In this document: one piece after another, positions 26,890 through 35,580 of the stretch
How positions within the stretch are numbered: the stretch's first letter is position 1
Layout: every line of letters starts with the position of its first letter
Assembly: GCF_014529625.1 (NCBI RefSeq)
Contig: NZ_CP076039.1
Span: 186,001-250,000 of the forward strand
Direction: 5' to 3'
Length of the DNA stretch: 64,000 bases
Source: Candidatus Pelagisphaera phototrophica
Lineage (GTDB): Bacteria; Verrucomicrobiota; Verrucomicrobiia; Opitutales; Opitutaceae
Notes under the pieces: model-generated
What the model saw: only the letters and a program-made list of their open reading frames with translations
Told to the model about the DNA's origin: nothing
The model's database searches: none
Program-made: the position numbers and the translations under genes

Positions 26890-26905
26890 CGATTCCCATT
26901 ATTGG

Positions 26906-27625
26906 CTAGAGGCACTGATTCGATTGTTGGCACTCAACACGCATCGTTCTCCAGCTCAACTCGAAGTACCCCTTTTCCCGCTTTTCTAAATCTTCCAGCA
27001 AACGCTTCAGCACCGAGGGCTTCATGCGATTCTCGCTGATGGCTCCAATATCATGAATCTGCCTCAAAGCGGCTCGTGGGGATTCATAGATCATAATATC
27101 GGTTCGAGTTTCGCTTCTAATTATATCCAGGTTAGCGGCACGAAAGATCTCGACCCACTCCTTTTCACCTTTCCAAGGAAACGCCGGGAACCTCGAATCC
27201 AATCGGGTAAATTCCTCCAAAGATCCTTCAATAAAAAAACAGACGAGCAGCCTTCCGTTTTCCAGTAACGCATCTCTCCAGACACTTAGAACCCTGATTG
27301 GATCGTTCGCCCATTGCAAAAGGCTGCATGCGTATACTCTGTCAGCTTTTCGTGCCTCAAGTCTCCACGCATCTTGAATCTCCCAACAAATATTAGGCAA
27401 CCGGGCTTTCCCTTCATGTAGCATAGAATGGGAGATATCAGTTGCACAAAATTCACGAAAACTACGCAACGCTAAATAACGTGTAAACAATCCCGTTCCC
27501 GCTCCTAGCTCCAACCCAGCAAGTCGCGAGCAATCTTTATCAATCCACTGAGAAAACCAATCCGCTACCTTTTTTTGGATACTGGCTTTCTCATGATACT
27601 GGAATGCTTTCTGGTCAAATTTCAC
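26906..27625 (-). CDS. bioC: Malonyl-ACP O-methyltransferase BioC
   Basis: A 239-residue SAM-dependent methyltransferase, last gene of the biotin operon. The SAM-binding motif LELGAGTGLFTRYLA lies at about 39-53, with a following FCATDISHSML strand and WANDPIRVLSVWRD in place of the usual motif IV region. BioC methylates malonyl-ACP so that fatty-acid synthesis can elongate it to pimeloyl-ACP. Assignment depends on operon position because BioC sequences are diverse. Its start overlaps the upstream esterase gene by 4 bp. Confidence 0.85.
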   Translation of the reverse strand: MKFDQKAFQYHEKASIQKKVADWFSQWIDKDCSRLAGLELGAGTGLFTRYLALRSFREFCATDISHSMLHEGKARLPNICWEIQDAWRLEARKADRVYACSLLQWANDPIRVLSVWRDALLENGRLLVCFFIEGSLEEFTRLDSRFPAFPWKGEKEWVEIFRAANLDIIRSETRTDIMIYESPRAALRQIHDIGAISENRMKPSVLKRLLEDLEKREKGYFELSWRTMRVECQQSNQCL

Positions 27626-28227
27626 AACTCAATTTTCGCTCCTACAAGCAATTCTCTAAGATCGTGCCCTACGTTTTTCAGAACATTGATACCTGGATTT
27701 ATGCTATTAATTCTTCCCGCGTCCAAAAGCCTGTCATTTTCCCCAATCCAAGCCTCCACCTTTACTAAGTTGCCCCTTCTCACCGAATCGTTTATCAGTC
27801 GATCAACCCCCCAAATCAAATCAGAATCTTCGATTCCAAATAAGTCGTGCGAGTGATCGCTTAACCCAGCCCTAAGAACAAAGTCTCTTATCGCGGCGAG
27901 GCTATCCCTTTGCAACCATCGCCTCAAATAGATCAGCTGGGATCGATACACTTTCCCTCCCCTTTCTTCCTCTTTCTTGAAATCCTCAAATGGAGCTAGA
28001 AAGATCACCCTGTCGAAATAATGGTATAGGTTTGGCTGATTCAACAATAGGAATGCTCCAAGGGAATAGGCGACTACAGTTGAGTTCTTCGATATCTCAC
28101 TGAGCTCCGCATCCCAACCTAATTTGGGCAAAATATAGCGGTGCTCTTTATTTGGATACAGTTCAGAAGCGATCGTCTCCAAATAACTTATTCCGATACC
28201 CCACCCATTTATCCACGCTACTTTCAT
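27622..28227 (-). CDS. Alpha/beta hydrolase, likely pimeloyl-ACP methyl ester esterase
   Basis: A 201-residue alpha/beta hydrolase between bioF and bioC. The nucleophile elbow is AYSLG with Ser55, where the first Gly is replaced by Ala; Asp165 (in IGENDRLLD) and His188 (in NVGHDLREL) complete a plausible triad. The N-terminal strand WINGWGIG provides the oxyanion loop. It is shorter than E. coli BioH and nearer in size to BioG, and it probably hydrolyses the methyl ester of pimeloyl-ACP. That role is inferred from position: every other step of the pathway is present and this one is otherwise missing. It overlaps both neighbours by 4 bp. Confidence 0.75.
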   Translation of the reverse strand: MKVAWINGWGIGISYLETIASELYPNKEHRYILPKLGWDAELSEISKNSTVVAYSLGAFLLLNQPNLYHYFDRVIFLAPFEDFKKEEERGGKVYRSQLIYLRRWLQRDSLAAIRDFVLRAGLSDHSHDLFGIEDSDLIWGVDRLINDSVRRGNLVKVEAWIGENDRLLDAGRINSINPGINVLKNVGHDLRELLVGAKIEL

Positions 28228-29384
28228 TTCAAATCAATGAGAATTTCCTCAAGGGCCTCTAAAAGTCTATTGGTAGAGCTTTCGGCAAGATCAGCCTTTA
28301 GCGAAATCCGCAATCGGCTGGTCCCCTCTGGAACAGTAGGAGGCCGAATCGCACCAACTAGGATTCCACGGCTCTCAAGTTCCTTCGCCAAATTCACAAC
28401 CCGATCTGCCTCGCCGATCTGAATTGATACTATTGCTGAGTCAATGAGCACTACATTTAATCCGATTTGCTCGAGCTGCATCCTCACTCGAGTTGATAGA
28501 TCCCTTCCCGTTTTTCGCAGTGAACTAGATTTCCTTACACATCGTATTGCTTCCGTCGCAATCGCGACGCATGCGGGAGGAAGATAAGTAGAATAGATGA
28601 ATTCTCCCGCAAAATTGGCTAAGTAATCCGAAATAGCTTTCTCATGAAAGAGCGTATACGCACCCATCGACCCAAGCGCCTTACCCAAAGTTCCCACTAG
28701 TGCGTCCACTTGATCCAAAACCCCATATTCTTCCGCTAATCCACTTCCTTCCTTGCCATACCAACCCACGGCGTGAGCCTCATCTAGTATCCAAAAGAAG
28801 CCGTACTTTTTTTTCAAATTGGCTATGCCCTTAAGATCTGGAAAATCTCCATCCATACTGAATACCGACTCAGTGACAACGAATAGAACTCGATCATCTA
28901 TGGCATACTTTTTTAGAAGTGCCTCCAAATGCTCGAGGTCACAATGGCGATAGCGCAATAGACGGGCATCGCTAGCTAGCACTCCCGAGATCATGCTATT
29001 GTGAATCAGCCTGTCCGCCAAAACCAGATCACCGCTTTTCGGAAGCAAGCCCAACATTGCTTGATTCGCCCCGTATCCTGTATTCCATACGATTCCAGTT
29101 TCAAATCCGTACCAGGATTCAATCAAGGCCAGAAGATCACGATGAGCTTTACCGAATCCAGTGACAAGCGGAGAGGCAGATGAAGAGCATCCAAACTTCG
29201 AGATCGCATCTTGACCAGCCTTCTGGAGTCTGGGGTCACTCGAAAAACCCAGATAGTCATTACTTGCCAGATTGAGAATACCTTTCGCTGGATCGCTAGT
29301 CCGCAATCTTCTAAAAATGCCTGAATCCATCCGGGCAGTGAGCTCAGAGTCGATTCTTTCTTTCAGGAACTGATTCAGAGCCAA
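28224..29384 (-). CDS. bioF: 8-amino-7-oxononanoate synthase
   Basis: A 386-residue PLP-dependent alpha-oxoamine synthase. Markers are LNLASNDYLGFSSDPRLQ near the N-terminus, WNTGYGANQAML, ILDEAHAVGWYG with the PLP-binding Asp, and VGTLGKALGSMG holding the Schiff-base Lys. It condenses pimeloyl-ACP with L-alanine to give KAPA. The start overlaps the end of bioD by 10 bp and its end overlaps the esterase by 4 bp. Confidence 0.96.
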   Translation of the reverse strand: MALNQFLKERIDSELTARMDSGIFRRLRTSDPAKGILNLASNDYLGFSSDPRLQKAGQDAISKFGCSSSASPLVTGFGKAHRDLLALIESWYGFETGIVWNTGYGANQAMLGLLPKSGDLVLADRLIHNSMISGVLASDARLLRYRHCDLEHLEALLKKYAIDDRVLFVVTESVFSMDGDFPDLKGIANLKKKYGFFWILDEAHAVGWYGKEGSGLAEEYGVLDQVDALVGTLGKALGSMGAYTLFHEKAISDYLANFAGEFIYSTYLPPACVAIATEAIRCVRKSSSLRKTGRDLSTRVRMQLEQIGLNVVLIDSAIVSIQIGEADRVVNLAKELESRGILVGAIRPPTVPEGTSRLRISLKADLAESSTNRLLEALEEILIDLK

Positions 29385-30019
29385 CCCCTTTCACCAAAAC
29401 ATAAGTCTAATTGGCCTGATTGGGTCATTCCCCATATAGGTATCTTTAAATTTTGGATACCATTCAGCGTACCCGTTTTCCCAAGAGATTCTTGCGGCTC
29501 AATTTCGTTCAGCCACACACCACAGTTGAGATCCTTGGAATTCGCATATTCGTAAACCAGACGGGCCTGCCCAATCGCACCGACTCGATCCTCGACAACC
29601 AGAACCAACGCCTGTACTTTGAGGATCACTGCCAAGTCCAACCAGTCCCTGCCATCATTGCTGAGAGGCGTTGCCAACGAACCTGCCCCTTCAATAATCC
29701 GCCAGTCAACGTCAGCAGGCAAACTTGTGATTGAAGATTCGATCTCAGAAAAATCGAGATCTTCTCCCTCGTATTCAGCCGCCGCAACTGGGGCGATTGG
29801 CTTTGAATATGACCGCAAAGTGTATCCTTTCACTAGCCCGCCGCTGCAACCCTCCAACACTTGGGCAACATCGGATTCCGCACCAACGCAGACTCCTGAT
29901 TCAATCGGCTTAACCACCTGGACAGTCGCGCCCTGAGCCGATAAATGCTGTGCGATCGCGCCAACTACCCAAGTCTTGCCAACGTTTGTATCGCTTCCAC
30001 TAACGAAAAGCGTTCTCAT
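29375..30019 (-). CDS. bioD: Dethiobiotin synthetase
   Basis: A 214-residue BioD. The ATP-binding P-loop is GSDTNVGKTWV (residues 8-18), with VVKPIESG and the EGAGSLATPLS substrate loop in order. It carboxylates DAPA and closes the ureido ring of dethiobiotin. The gene lies 5 bp downstream of bioB and overlaps bioF. Confidence 0.95.
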   Translation of the reverse strand: MRTLFVSGSDTNVGKTWVVGAIAQHLSAQGATVQVVKPIESGVCVGAESDVAQVLEGCSGGLVKGYTLRSYSKPIAPVAAAEYEGEDLDFSEIESSITSLPADVDWRIIEGAGSLATPLSNDGRDWLDLAVILKVQALVLVVEDRVGAIGQARLVYEYANSKDLNCGVWLNEIEPQESLGKTGTLNGIQNLKIPIWGMTQSGQLDLCFGERGWL

Positions 30020-30024
30020 TAGAC

Positions 30025-31017
30025 CTATGCAAATATCGAAGCTTCTTCGCCGGAACGCGCATGAATAGCTCTCGCCTGGTCGGGGTCGAGCGAGGTCAAT
30101 CCAAACTTGTTAAGCAACCTGTAATCATCGCTCGAGTCGGGATTTGCGGTAGTCAACAGCTTATCCCCCAAGAAAATGCTATTCGCTCCAGCCAGATAGC
30201 AGAGAGCCTGTAACTCATCGTTCATCTCTGTCCTACCCGCTGACAATCTCACCATCGTCTTTGGCATCAGTATGCGAGCTGTCGCAATAACCCGGACGAA
30301 TTCGAAACTGTCCACAAACTTTTGCGATTCCAATGGTGTCCCCTTACAGGCAATCAGAGCGTTGATTGGAACGGAGTCCGGATAAGGATCAAGATTCGCA
30401 AGCTCTTGGAGCATCTTCAATCGATCATCGATTGACTCGCCCATACCGATTATCCCACCGCTACAAACTTCCATACCCGCCTCACGCACTTTGCGAATAT
30501 TGTCTAGGCGTTCGTCAAAGGTGCGGGTCGTAATTATCTCACTATAAAACTCCCTTGAAGTATCCAAATTATGATTATATACAGCACAACCAGCTTCCTT
30601 CAGAGCATTAGCCTGTTCCTGCTCAAGCGACCCAAGGGTACAGCACACCTCCATCCCCAAGTCGCTTACGGATTGAACCGTGTTCAACAGTGATTCAAAT
30701 TGCTCTCCATGGGGAACCCTTCTCCACGCGGCTCCCATGCAGAAACGAGTAGCCCCTCCTTTTTTTGCCGCAACCGCGTCCTGCAAGATCGTTTCGGTGT
30801 CAAGCAGCGCTTCCTTTTCTATCCCAACCTCACTATGAGCCGACTGTGGGCAATATTTGCAATCCTCTGGACAGGCACCGGTTTTGATAGACTTCAATGT
30901 ACAAAGCTGAACACCTGACGGGTCCTGAAATTTATGATGCACCGCCTGAGCTCTATAGATAAGGGTCGTCAGGGGAAGATGATAGATATTTTGGATTTCT
31001 TCTAATGTGTATTGCAT
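30025..31017 (-). CDS. bioB: Biotin synthase
   Basis: A 330-residue radical SAM enzyme. The 4Fe-4S cluster motif CPEDCKYC is present, together with the second-cluster region (YNHNLDTSREFY, then CSGGIIGMGES) and the RLSAGRTEM segment with the conserved Arg. It inserts sulphur into dethiobiotin. It starts 2 bp after bioA and belongs to one transcript. Confidence 0.97.
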   Translation of the reverse strand: MQYTLEEIQNIYHLPLTTLIYRAQAVHHKFQDPSGVQLCTLKSIKTGACPEDCKYCPQSAHSEVGIEKEALLDTETILQDAVAAKKGGATRFCMGAAWRRVPHGEQFESLLNTVQSVSDLGMEVCCTLGSLEQEQANALKEAGCAVYNHNLDTSREFYSEIITTRTFDERLDNIRKVREAGMEVCSGGIIGMGESIDDRLKMLQELANLDPYPDSVPINALIACKGTPLESQKFVDSFEFVRVIATARILMPKTMVRLSAGRTEMNDELQALCYLAGANSIFLGDKLLTTANPDSSDDYRLLNKFGLTSLDPDQARAIHARSGEEASIFA

Positions 31018-31019
31018 TA

Positions 31020-32405
31020 CTAATTACCTATGTTGTTCATGACCGCATCAATGGCGGTCTTTAAATTGTCGAAAAGAAAGCCTATTTCCTCTTCGTTAAT
31101 TACGAGCGGAGGAACGACAAGAATTGAGTCGAGCAAAGGTCGCAATAGCAAACCATGCTTACGGGCTTCAAGACAAACCTTCATCCCCACACGATCGTTT
31201 GGATGCCAAGCGTCTCGGCTCGAACCCGGAAATAGGTCTATGGCAGCTGCAAGTCCACGTTGGCGTATGTCTAGAACGTTTCTGTGTCCGTTGAAGGTCT
31301 CAGCCAATGTCTGTCCAAAGTCCTCGATCGTTTTCTCAAGCCTCTTGGAACCAATCAACCGCTCTAGTTTTTCCAAACTCTTAAGAGCGACGCTGGCGGC
31401 TAACGGATTTCCTGTAAACGTGTGCCCGTGATAAAAAGCGTTCCCTGTATCGAAAGAGCCCAGAAATGCTTGGTACATTTTTTCAGTCGTCAGAGTCGCA
31501 GCTAGTGGCAAGTATCCGGCTGTTAGGCCCTTCGCTAAGCAGAGGAAGTCGGGATCCACACCTTCTTGCTCGCAAGCAAAAATGGAGCCAGTCCTTCCAC
31601 AGCCAACAAAGACTTCGTCAAGAATGAGGTGGGCACCATATTTCCGACAAAGGGCTTCGACCCGTTTCAAAAATCCGGCGGGCTGGAGTTTCATTCCTGC
31701 TGGTCCTTGAATTGATGGCTCAATAATGACTGAAGCAATTTCAGACGCTTCACGTTCCAATATCTTTTCGAGCTGAAGCAAACTTCGGTCGGAATCCGAA
31801 TGCTTCACAATTCCGTTGATCTCCGAGCATTTAGGAGCCGCAAATGTTCGCGACTCAAACAACCACGGCTGAAAGCGTCCGTGAAACGAATCGCTGTTTC
31901 CGGCCGCCATCGCCCCGAAAGTGTCTCCATGATACCCGTTCTCCATACCTACGACGATACGCTTCTCAGACTTTCTAACTAGCTGCCAATATTGGAAGGA
32001 CAACTTGAGCGCGATCTCAACCGCGTTCGAACCATTGTCACTAAAAACCACCCGACTGAGCGATTTAGGGGCCAAATCAGCCAATCGCTTTCCAAGCATC
32101 GCCCCGACCGGATGGCTTAGTCCCAGATAGGTGGAATGGGCGATCTTGCCGAGCTGCTCAGCTAGGGCCTCATTGATATCTGGCTCATTGTGCCCGTGGG
32201 CATTTGTCCAAATGGATGCGTTCCCGTCTAAGTATCGATTGCCTTCCGTGTCCCAGATCCAGCAACCTTGACCTCTCTCAACCTGCAATTGTGGAATCGA
32301 GCAATACTCCTCCATTTGAGTAAACGGATGCCAGGAATGGTCCTGATCCATTTCATCAAAAATGGTCGGGTCAATTAATGTGTTCTGACTTCGCAAAACC
32401 GTCAT
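31020..32405 (-). CDS. bioA: Adenosylmethionine-8-amino-7-oxononanoate aminotransferase
   Basis: A 461-residue class III aminotransferase from ATG 32405 (MTVLRSQNTL). A longer frame to 32444 would place the palindromic operator inside the coding sequence and is rejected. Signatures: HSWHPFTQMEEY near the N-terminus, YHGDTFGAMAAG, LILDEVFVGCGRTG, the Lys in CLAKGLTAGYLP, and FYHGHTFTGNPLAAS. It converts KAPA to DAPA using SAM as amino donor. It is the first gene of the biotin operon. Confidence 0.95.
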   Translation of the reverse strand: MTVLRSQNTLIDPTIFDEMDQDHSWHPFTQMEEYCSIPQLQVERGQGCWIWDTEGNRYLDGNASIWTNAHGHNEPDINEALAEQLGKIAHSTYLGLSHPVGAMLGKRLADLAPKSLSRVVFSDNGSNAVEIALKLSFQYWQLVRKSEKRIVVGMENGYHGDTFGAMAAGNSDSFHGRFQPWLFESRTFAAPKCSEINGIVKHSDSDRSLLQLEKILEREASEIASVIIEPSIQGPAGMKLQPAGFLKRVEALCRKYGAHLILDEVFVGCGRTGSIFACEQEGVDPDFLCLAKGLTAGYLPLAATLTTEKMYQAFLGSFDTGNAFYHGHTFTGNPLAASVALKSLEKLERLIGSKRLEKTIEDFGQTLAETFNGHRNVLDIRQRGLAAAIDLFPGSSRDAWHPNDRVGMKVCLEARKHGLLLRPLLDSILVVPPLVINEEEIGFLFDNLKTAIDAVMNNIGN

Positions 32406-32413
32406 CCGATTGA

Positions 32414-32453
32414 TTGTTAAGGCAGAAATGAATCTAATTAACAAGCTTGTTAA
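32414..32453 (-). promoter_or_regulatory. Candidate biotin operator upstream of bioA
   Basis: A perfect 16-bp palindrome TTAACAAGCTTGTTAA (32438-32453) and a third half-site TTGTTAA (32414-32420) sit 8 bp upstream of the bioA start, in the 90-bp gap between bioA and the peroxiredoxin gene. TTGTTAA pairs with the palindrome's inner TTAACAA across 17 bp, close to the spacing of known BirA sites of the TTGTAAAC/GTTTACAA type. A biotin repressor (BirA or another family) binding here is inferred. Confidence 0.6.
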
Positions 32454-32495
32454 GCAAGTACGTGGAATTCCGGCTTAAGGATTCCATACTTGAAA

Positions 32496-32969
32496 TCAGA
32501 TAGCCTTTAAGAGCTCCAAGATCTGTTCCCCATGCCTATCAGGGTTCACTTTTACGCAAATTTCCAGGAGGGCTGCATTTTCATCTAAAACATAAGCGGA
32601 GCGGGTTGGTCCCCAAAAGGCTTTGCCATACATCTTCTTTTCGACGAGTGAACCAGCAGCCTTGGCAAATTGGTGTTCAGGATCCGAAACCAACGAGAAA
32701 CCGATCGAGTGCTTAGCCTGGTACTTCATGTGTGATCCCACGGAGTCTTTGCTCAGGCCAAGCACGTCAAACCCCATTGACCGAATCTTATCCCATTCTC
32801 GAGCTAGACTGATCATCTGCCTATCGCAGCTACCCGTGTTGTTCCTCATGAAAACCGAAATGACCGTCGGACGAACGATCAAATCGCTCATGATCAGCGT
32901 CTGTTTTGATTCGCGCTCCGCTACGTTAACGTCAAAACCCAATTCTAGCTGATCACCAGTTGACCTCAT
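32496..32969 (-). CDS. PrxQ/Bcp-like peroxiredoxin
   Basis: A 157-residue thioredoxin-fold peroxiredoxin. The peroxidatic Cys48 is in MRNNTGSCDRQM, a variant of the usual TxxC, and GLSKDSVGSHMKYQAKHS and KKMYGKAFWGPTRSAYVLDE are characteristic of the Bcp/PrxQ branch. It reduces hydroperoxides with thioredoxin. No second Cys at the usual PrxQ position (five residues after) is seen, so it may be 1-Cys or use a partner. The start overlaps the MauE-like gene by 4 bp. Confidence 0.85.
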   Translation of the reverse strand: MRSTGDQLELGFDVNVAERESKQTLIMSDLIVRPTVISVFMRNNTGSCDRQMISLAREWDKIRSMGFDVLGLSKDSVGSHMKYQAKHSIGFSLVSDPEHQFAKAAGSLVEKKMYGKAFWGPTRSAYVLDENAALLEICVKVNPDRHGEQILELLKAI

Positions 32970-33397
32970 TTTTCTCGGCTCCCGTTAGCGTTTCCTCCGG
33001 CTATTATCCCCAGCCCTATTCCGACCAGCATGAGTAGATCGCGGGCAATAGGCCAAAAAAAGCCCGCCTCAGACGATTTTGCGCTGGAACCAAAACACCC
33101 GCAATCGACATCCAGGCCACGCATAGCGGCCTGAGACAGCAAAATGATAAATACGACCAGCAATCCAACTGCCAGCATTCGAGCTCCCCCTTTCATTACC
33201 CTGAAAACCAGACAAGCCCCAACGCAAAGCTCCAAATAAGGAACCCCCAGAGACGCGATTACAGAGACTTTGTAGCTGAATACCTCGTACGTCAAAATCG
33301 CAGATAGGAAAGCAGAAGGATCCATCAGTTTAACGATTCCCGCCCACAAAAAGGCGACCCCTACAATGATTTCTGCGAATTGACCCAGTCTTCTCAT
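32966..33397 (-). CDS. MauE/DoxX-family membrane protein
   Basis: A 143-residue protein with four membrane segments (for example IIVGVAFLWAGIVKLMDP, VIASLGVPYLELCVGACLVF, LAVGLLVVFIILLSQ, LLMLVGIGLGIIAGG) and the characteristic GLDVDCGCFGSS loop with a Cys pair. MauE helps disulphide formation in periplasmic methylamine dehydrogenase, and relatives occur in many redox operons. Function here is inferred as thiol-linked redox relay across the inner membrane. It overlaps both neighbours by 4 bp. Confidence 0.8.
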   Translation of the reverse strand: MRRLGQFAEIIVGVAFLWAGIVKLMDPSAFLSAILTYEVFSYKVSVIASLGVPYLELCVGACLVFRVMKGGARMLAVGLLVVFIILLSQAAMRGLDVDCGCFGSSAKSSEAGFFWPIARDLLMLVGIGLGIIAGGNANGSREK

Positions 33398-33822
33398 TGA
33401 TTCGCCCCTTCAACCATCCCAGCTTCGGCAAGCTTTTCCCACCCGCCTTTGAGCACGAAAACATTTTCCACACCCAACTCAGCCTTCAATCGTTCGGCCA
33501 CTTCATGCGACCGTAAACAAGCTTGGCTCGAGCAATAGACAACCGTGGGAGCATCCGGATTCCAGGCGTCTAAGAAATCCACTATCTGCTCCTCCCAACG
33601 CTCTTCATTGAGAGCCAGAGCCCCTTCCATGTGGCCTTTCTCAAAATCCTCGTCGGATCTTGCATCGATCCAAAACGCTTCTTCGAACCGAAGGACTTCC
33701 TCAAGTTCGACTTCAAGCTCGTCCACATGAAACGCAGGGGCCTTCGGATGAGCGAAGAAAGCGATCAACCCACAAAGGCCCGCGACAACGCTAATAATAC
33801 ATGCTTCGCGAACGGATTTCAT
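33394..33822 (-). CDS. Membrane-anchored rhodanese-like protein
   Basis: A 142-residue protein with an N-terminal membrane segment (ACIISVVAGLCGLIAFF) and a single rhodanese domain. Core features are WIDARSDEDFEKGHMEGALAL and the active-site loop VYCSSQACLRS with a catalytic Cys, plus VFVLKGGWEKLAEAG. It probably faces the periplasm and transfers or senses sulphane sulphur. It is the first gene of the three-gene redox operon with the MauE-like and peroxiredoxin genes. Confidence 0.87.
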   Translation of the reverse strand: MKSVREACIISVVAGLCGLIAFFAHPKAPAFHVDELEVELEEVLRFEEAFWIDARSDEDFEKGHMEGALALNEERWEEQIVDFLDAWNPDAPTVVYCSSQACLRSHEVAERLKAELGVENVFVLKGGWEKLAEAGMVEGANQ

Positions 33823-33946
33823 ACAGACCCGACTTTACTAGATTCGCGTTTGTCAAATTCCAAGCAGCAATCGATTCCGCTAATAACTAGTTTCTTCGAT
33901 AAGAGAAAAATGACGGATCGGTATCGATGCACCTGACCGCTTTATC

Positions 33947-34315
33947 CTAGTTCTGTAGAGCGAGGTACTTCCGCGTAACTTCTTCTGTAGATTCGTGGAA
34001 AGCGCTCTCAGCCTCGGACAAAGAAGCCTTGAATGCTTCGTATGTTAGGATCGCCATGTTGTCTTCAATATTGGCCAGAGCTTTGGCGACCTTCGCAAAA
34101 CCAAAGTTGCTCGATGAGCCCTTCAACTTGTGCGAGTCGCGGCACAAAGAGTCTTTGTCAGAATCGAACGAACCAGCCTTGAGGTTCTCGAGACATCCTT
34201 TGCCATCCTCAACGAATTCATGGAAGAGCTCCGCCATATCTTCGTCGAATTCCTCATCTTCTTCGCCGAAGATCATCTCTAGTTGTTCCCAATCAATTAG
34301 TACTGAATCGCTCAT
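33947..34315 (-). CDS. Histidine phosphotransfer (Hpt) protein
   Basis: A 122-residue free-standing Hpt domain. The phosphoaccepting motif is SHKLKGSSSNFG with His62; a strongly acidic first helix (EEDEEFDEDMAELFHEF) is typical of stand-alone Hpt proteins. It would shuttle phosphate between a receiver and a response regulator. No kinase is encoded nearby, so partners lie elsewhere. It follows the HDOD gene by 80 bp on the same strand. Confidence 0.85.
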   Translation of the reverse strand: MSDSVLIDWEQLEMIFGEEDEEFDEDMAELFHEFVEDGKGCLENLKAGSFDSDKDSLCRDSHKLKGSSSNFGFAKVAKALANIEDNMAILTYEAFKASLSEAESAFHESTEEVTRKYLALQN

Positions 34316-34395
34316 TTATATTCTCCTAAGTCTTTCTTTGATTCTCGTTTTTAGTGGATATAGCTAAACTTTAATTTCGGATCAAAATTGGTATT

Positions 34396-35358
34396 CTATA
34401 GTCGAAAACTGCCTTCTCCGAAGCCCATGTTAGAAGCGATCGCCCTTTTGACCCTCTGCTTAACAACTCCCTCTTCAGTCGCTTCGACGGGTCTACGAGG
34501 CTTTTTGTCGCACACCAAGCTCTCCGCCTTTTCTAAGCTAGTTCGCAATTGCTCCACAACTTTGTAATACTCGTCTTTGGTTAGGTGGAGCAACGCGATC
34601 AGCAACGGATCAGGTCCGAGGGCCAACGCACTACTCGCAGGATCGTTGATGATCGTACTGATCATCCGCTTCGCAAATGAAACGAGGCAGGCCATACGCT
34701 CGTGCTTGCCAGCCCCCGAGGGCTCAAACTGATTCAGGGCAGGAATGACAACTTCGTCCGAGAATCCCCACTCTCGCATCATTGCGGCTCCGACCTTGGC
34801 GTGGTTTATTCCGAATACCTCAAGCTCTTCGTTGGCGAGAGCCATGTCTTCAGAAAGCGAACTGTTAAACTCGATGTGAGGCGTATTCTTGATTTCCCGC
34901 TCCAAAAATACCATTCCAATCCCATGTAATAGGCCAACCGTATACGCCACTCCAGCGTCCTCGCTGTACTTGCGCGCCAGTAGCTCCATCGCGAAAGCAC
35001 AGGCGACGGAGCGCTGCCAGAACTCGCCCGCACTAATTCCGTAAGACTTGAGCGGTTCGGCCAGCAAATCGGAAAATGTCAACATAGTGACAATTTGATA
35101 GACGTCACTAAACCCGAGATGCATAATCGCGTCGTCGATGCTATCGATGTGGTAGCCCGGGTTGAAATAGGAATTGTTAGCAGTTTTGAGTATCATGGCA
35201 CTCAACGCAGGATCCATTCGAATCATATCCCGAATCTCATCCGGGTTCGTGTTGCAGTCGGAAATCATCTGCTGCAACTTCGGTAGCAACTGAGGTGACA
35301 CCGCTATGCCGTCCAAGTCCGATTGTATTTCTTCGATATTAATTGGATGCGAAACCAT
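34396..35358 (-). CDS. HDOD-domain protein
   Basis: A 320-residue HDOD protein: LLPKLQQMISD, the helix MDPALSAMILKTANNSYFNPG, MHLGFSDVYQIVTMLTF, then VAYTVGLLHGIGMVFLER, INHAKVGAAMMREWGF and a C-terminal acidic/basic tail. The HD pair is not fully kept, as usual for HDOD modules, so it is a ligand- or protein-binding output domain. The gene is probably cotranscribed with the downstream Hpt gene, implying action in one phosphorelay-type pathway. Confidence 0.85.
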   Translation of the reverse strand: MVSHPINIEEIQSDLDGIAVSPQLLPKLQQMISDCNTNPDEIRDMIRMDPALSAMILKTANNSYFNPGYHIDSIDDAIMHLGFSDVYQIVTMLTFSDLLAEPLKSYGISAGEFWQRSVACAFAMELLARKYSEDAGVAYTVGLLHGIGMVFLEREIKNTPHIEFNSSLSEDMALANEELEVFGINHAKVGAAMMREWGFSDEVVIPALNQFEPSGAGKHERMACLVSFAKRMISTIINDPASSALALGPDPLLIALLHLTKDEYYKVVEQLRTSLEKAESLVCDKKPRRPVEATEEGVVKQRVKRAIASNMGFGEGSFRL

Positions 35359-35580
35359 ATGCCTAATCTACTGTAAAATTACTTTTACGACTCATTGGTC
35401 GGCTCGGCTGAGAAGGGCCTCAATCTGGAGCTTGAATAACCACGTCTAACAACGGTCCTAGAGAGTGCGGACTTAAGTTAGATCCGCGCATAACTTGCTG
35501 CTAATGGAGTGATCAGCCTACGGGTTCGCGAAAATCACCTGAAGGCTGCCACTTACCTTCCGATAGGATTCATTGTGAAT

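Noticed and set aside
32406-32444. Longer bioA start at 32444
   Set aside because: It would read the palindromic operator as coding sequence, and the added residues are not part of the aminotransferase fold.
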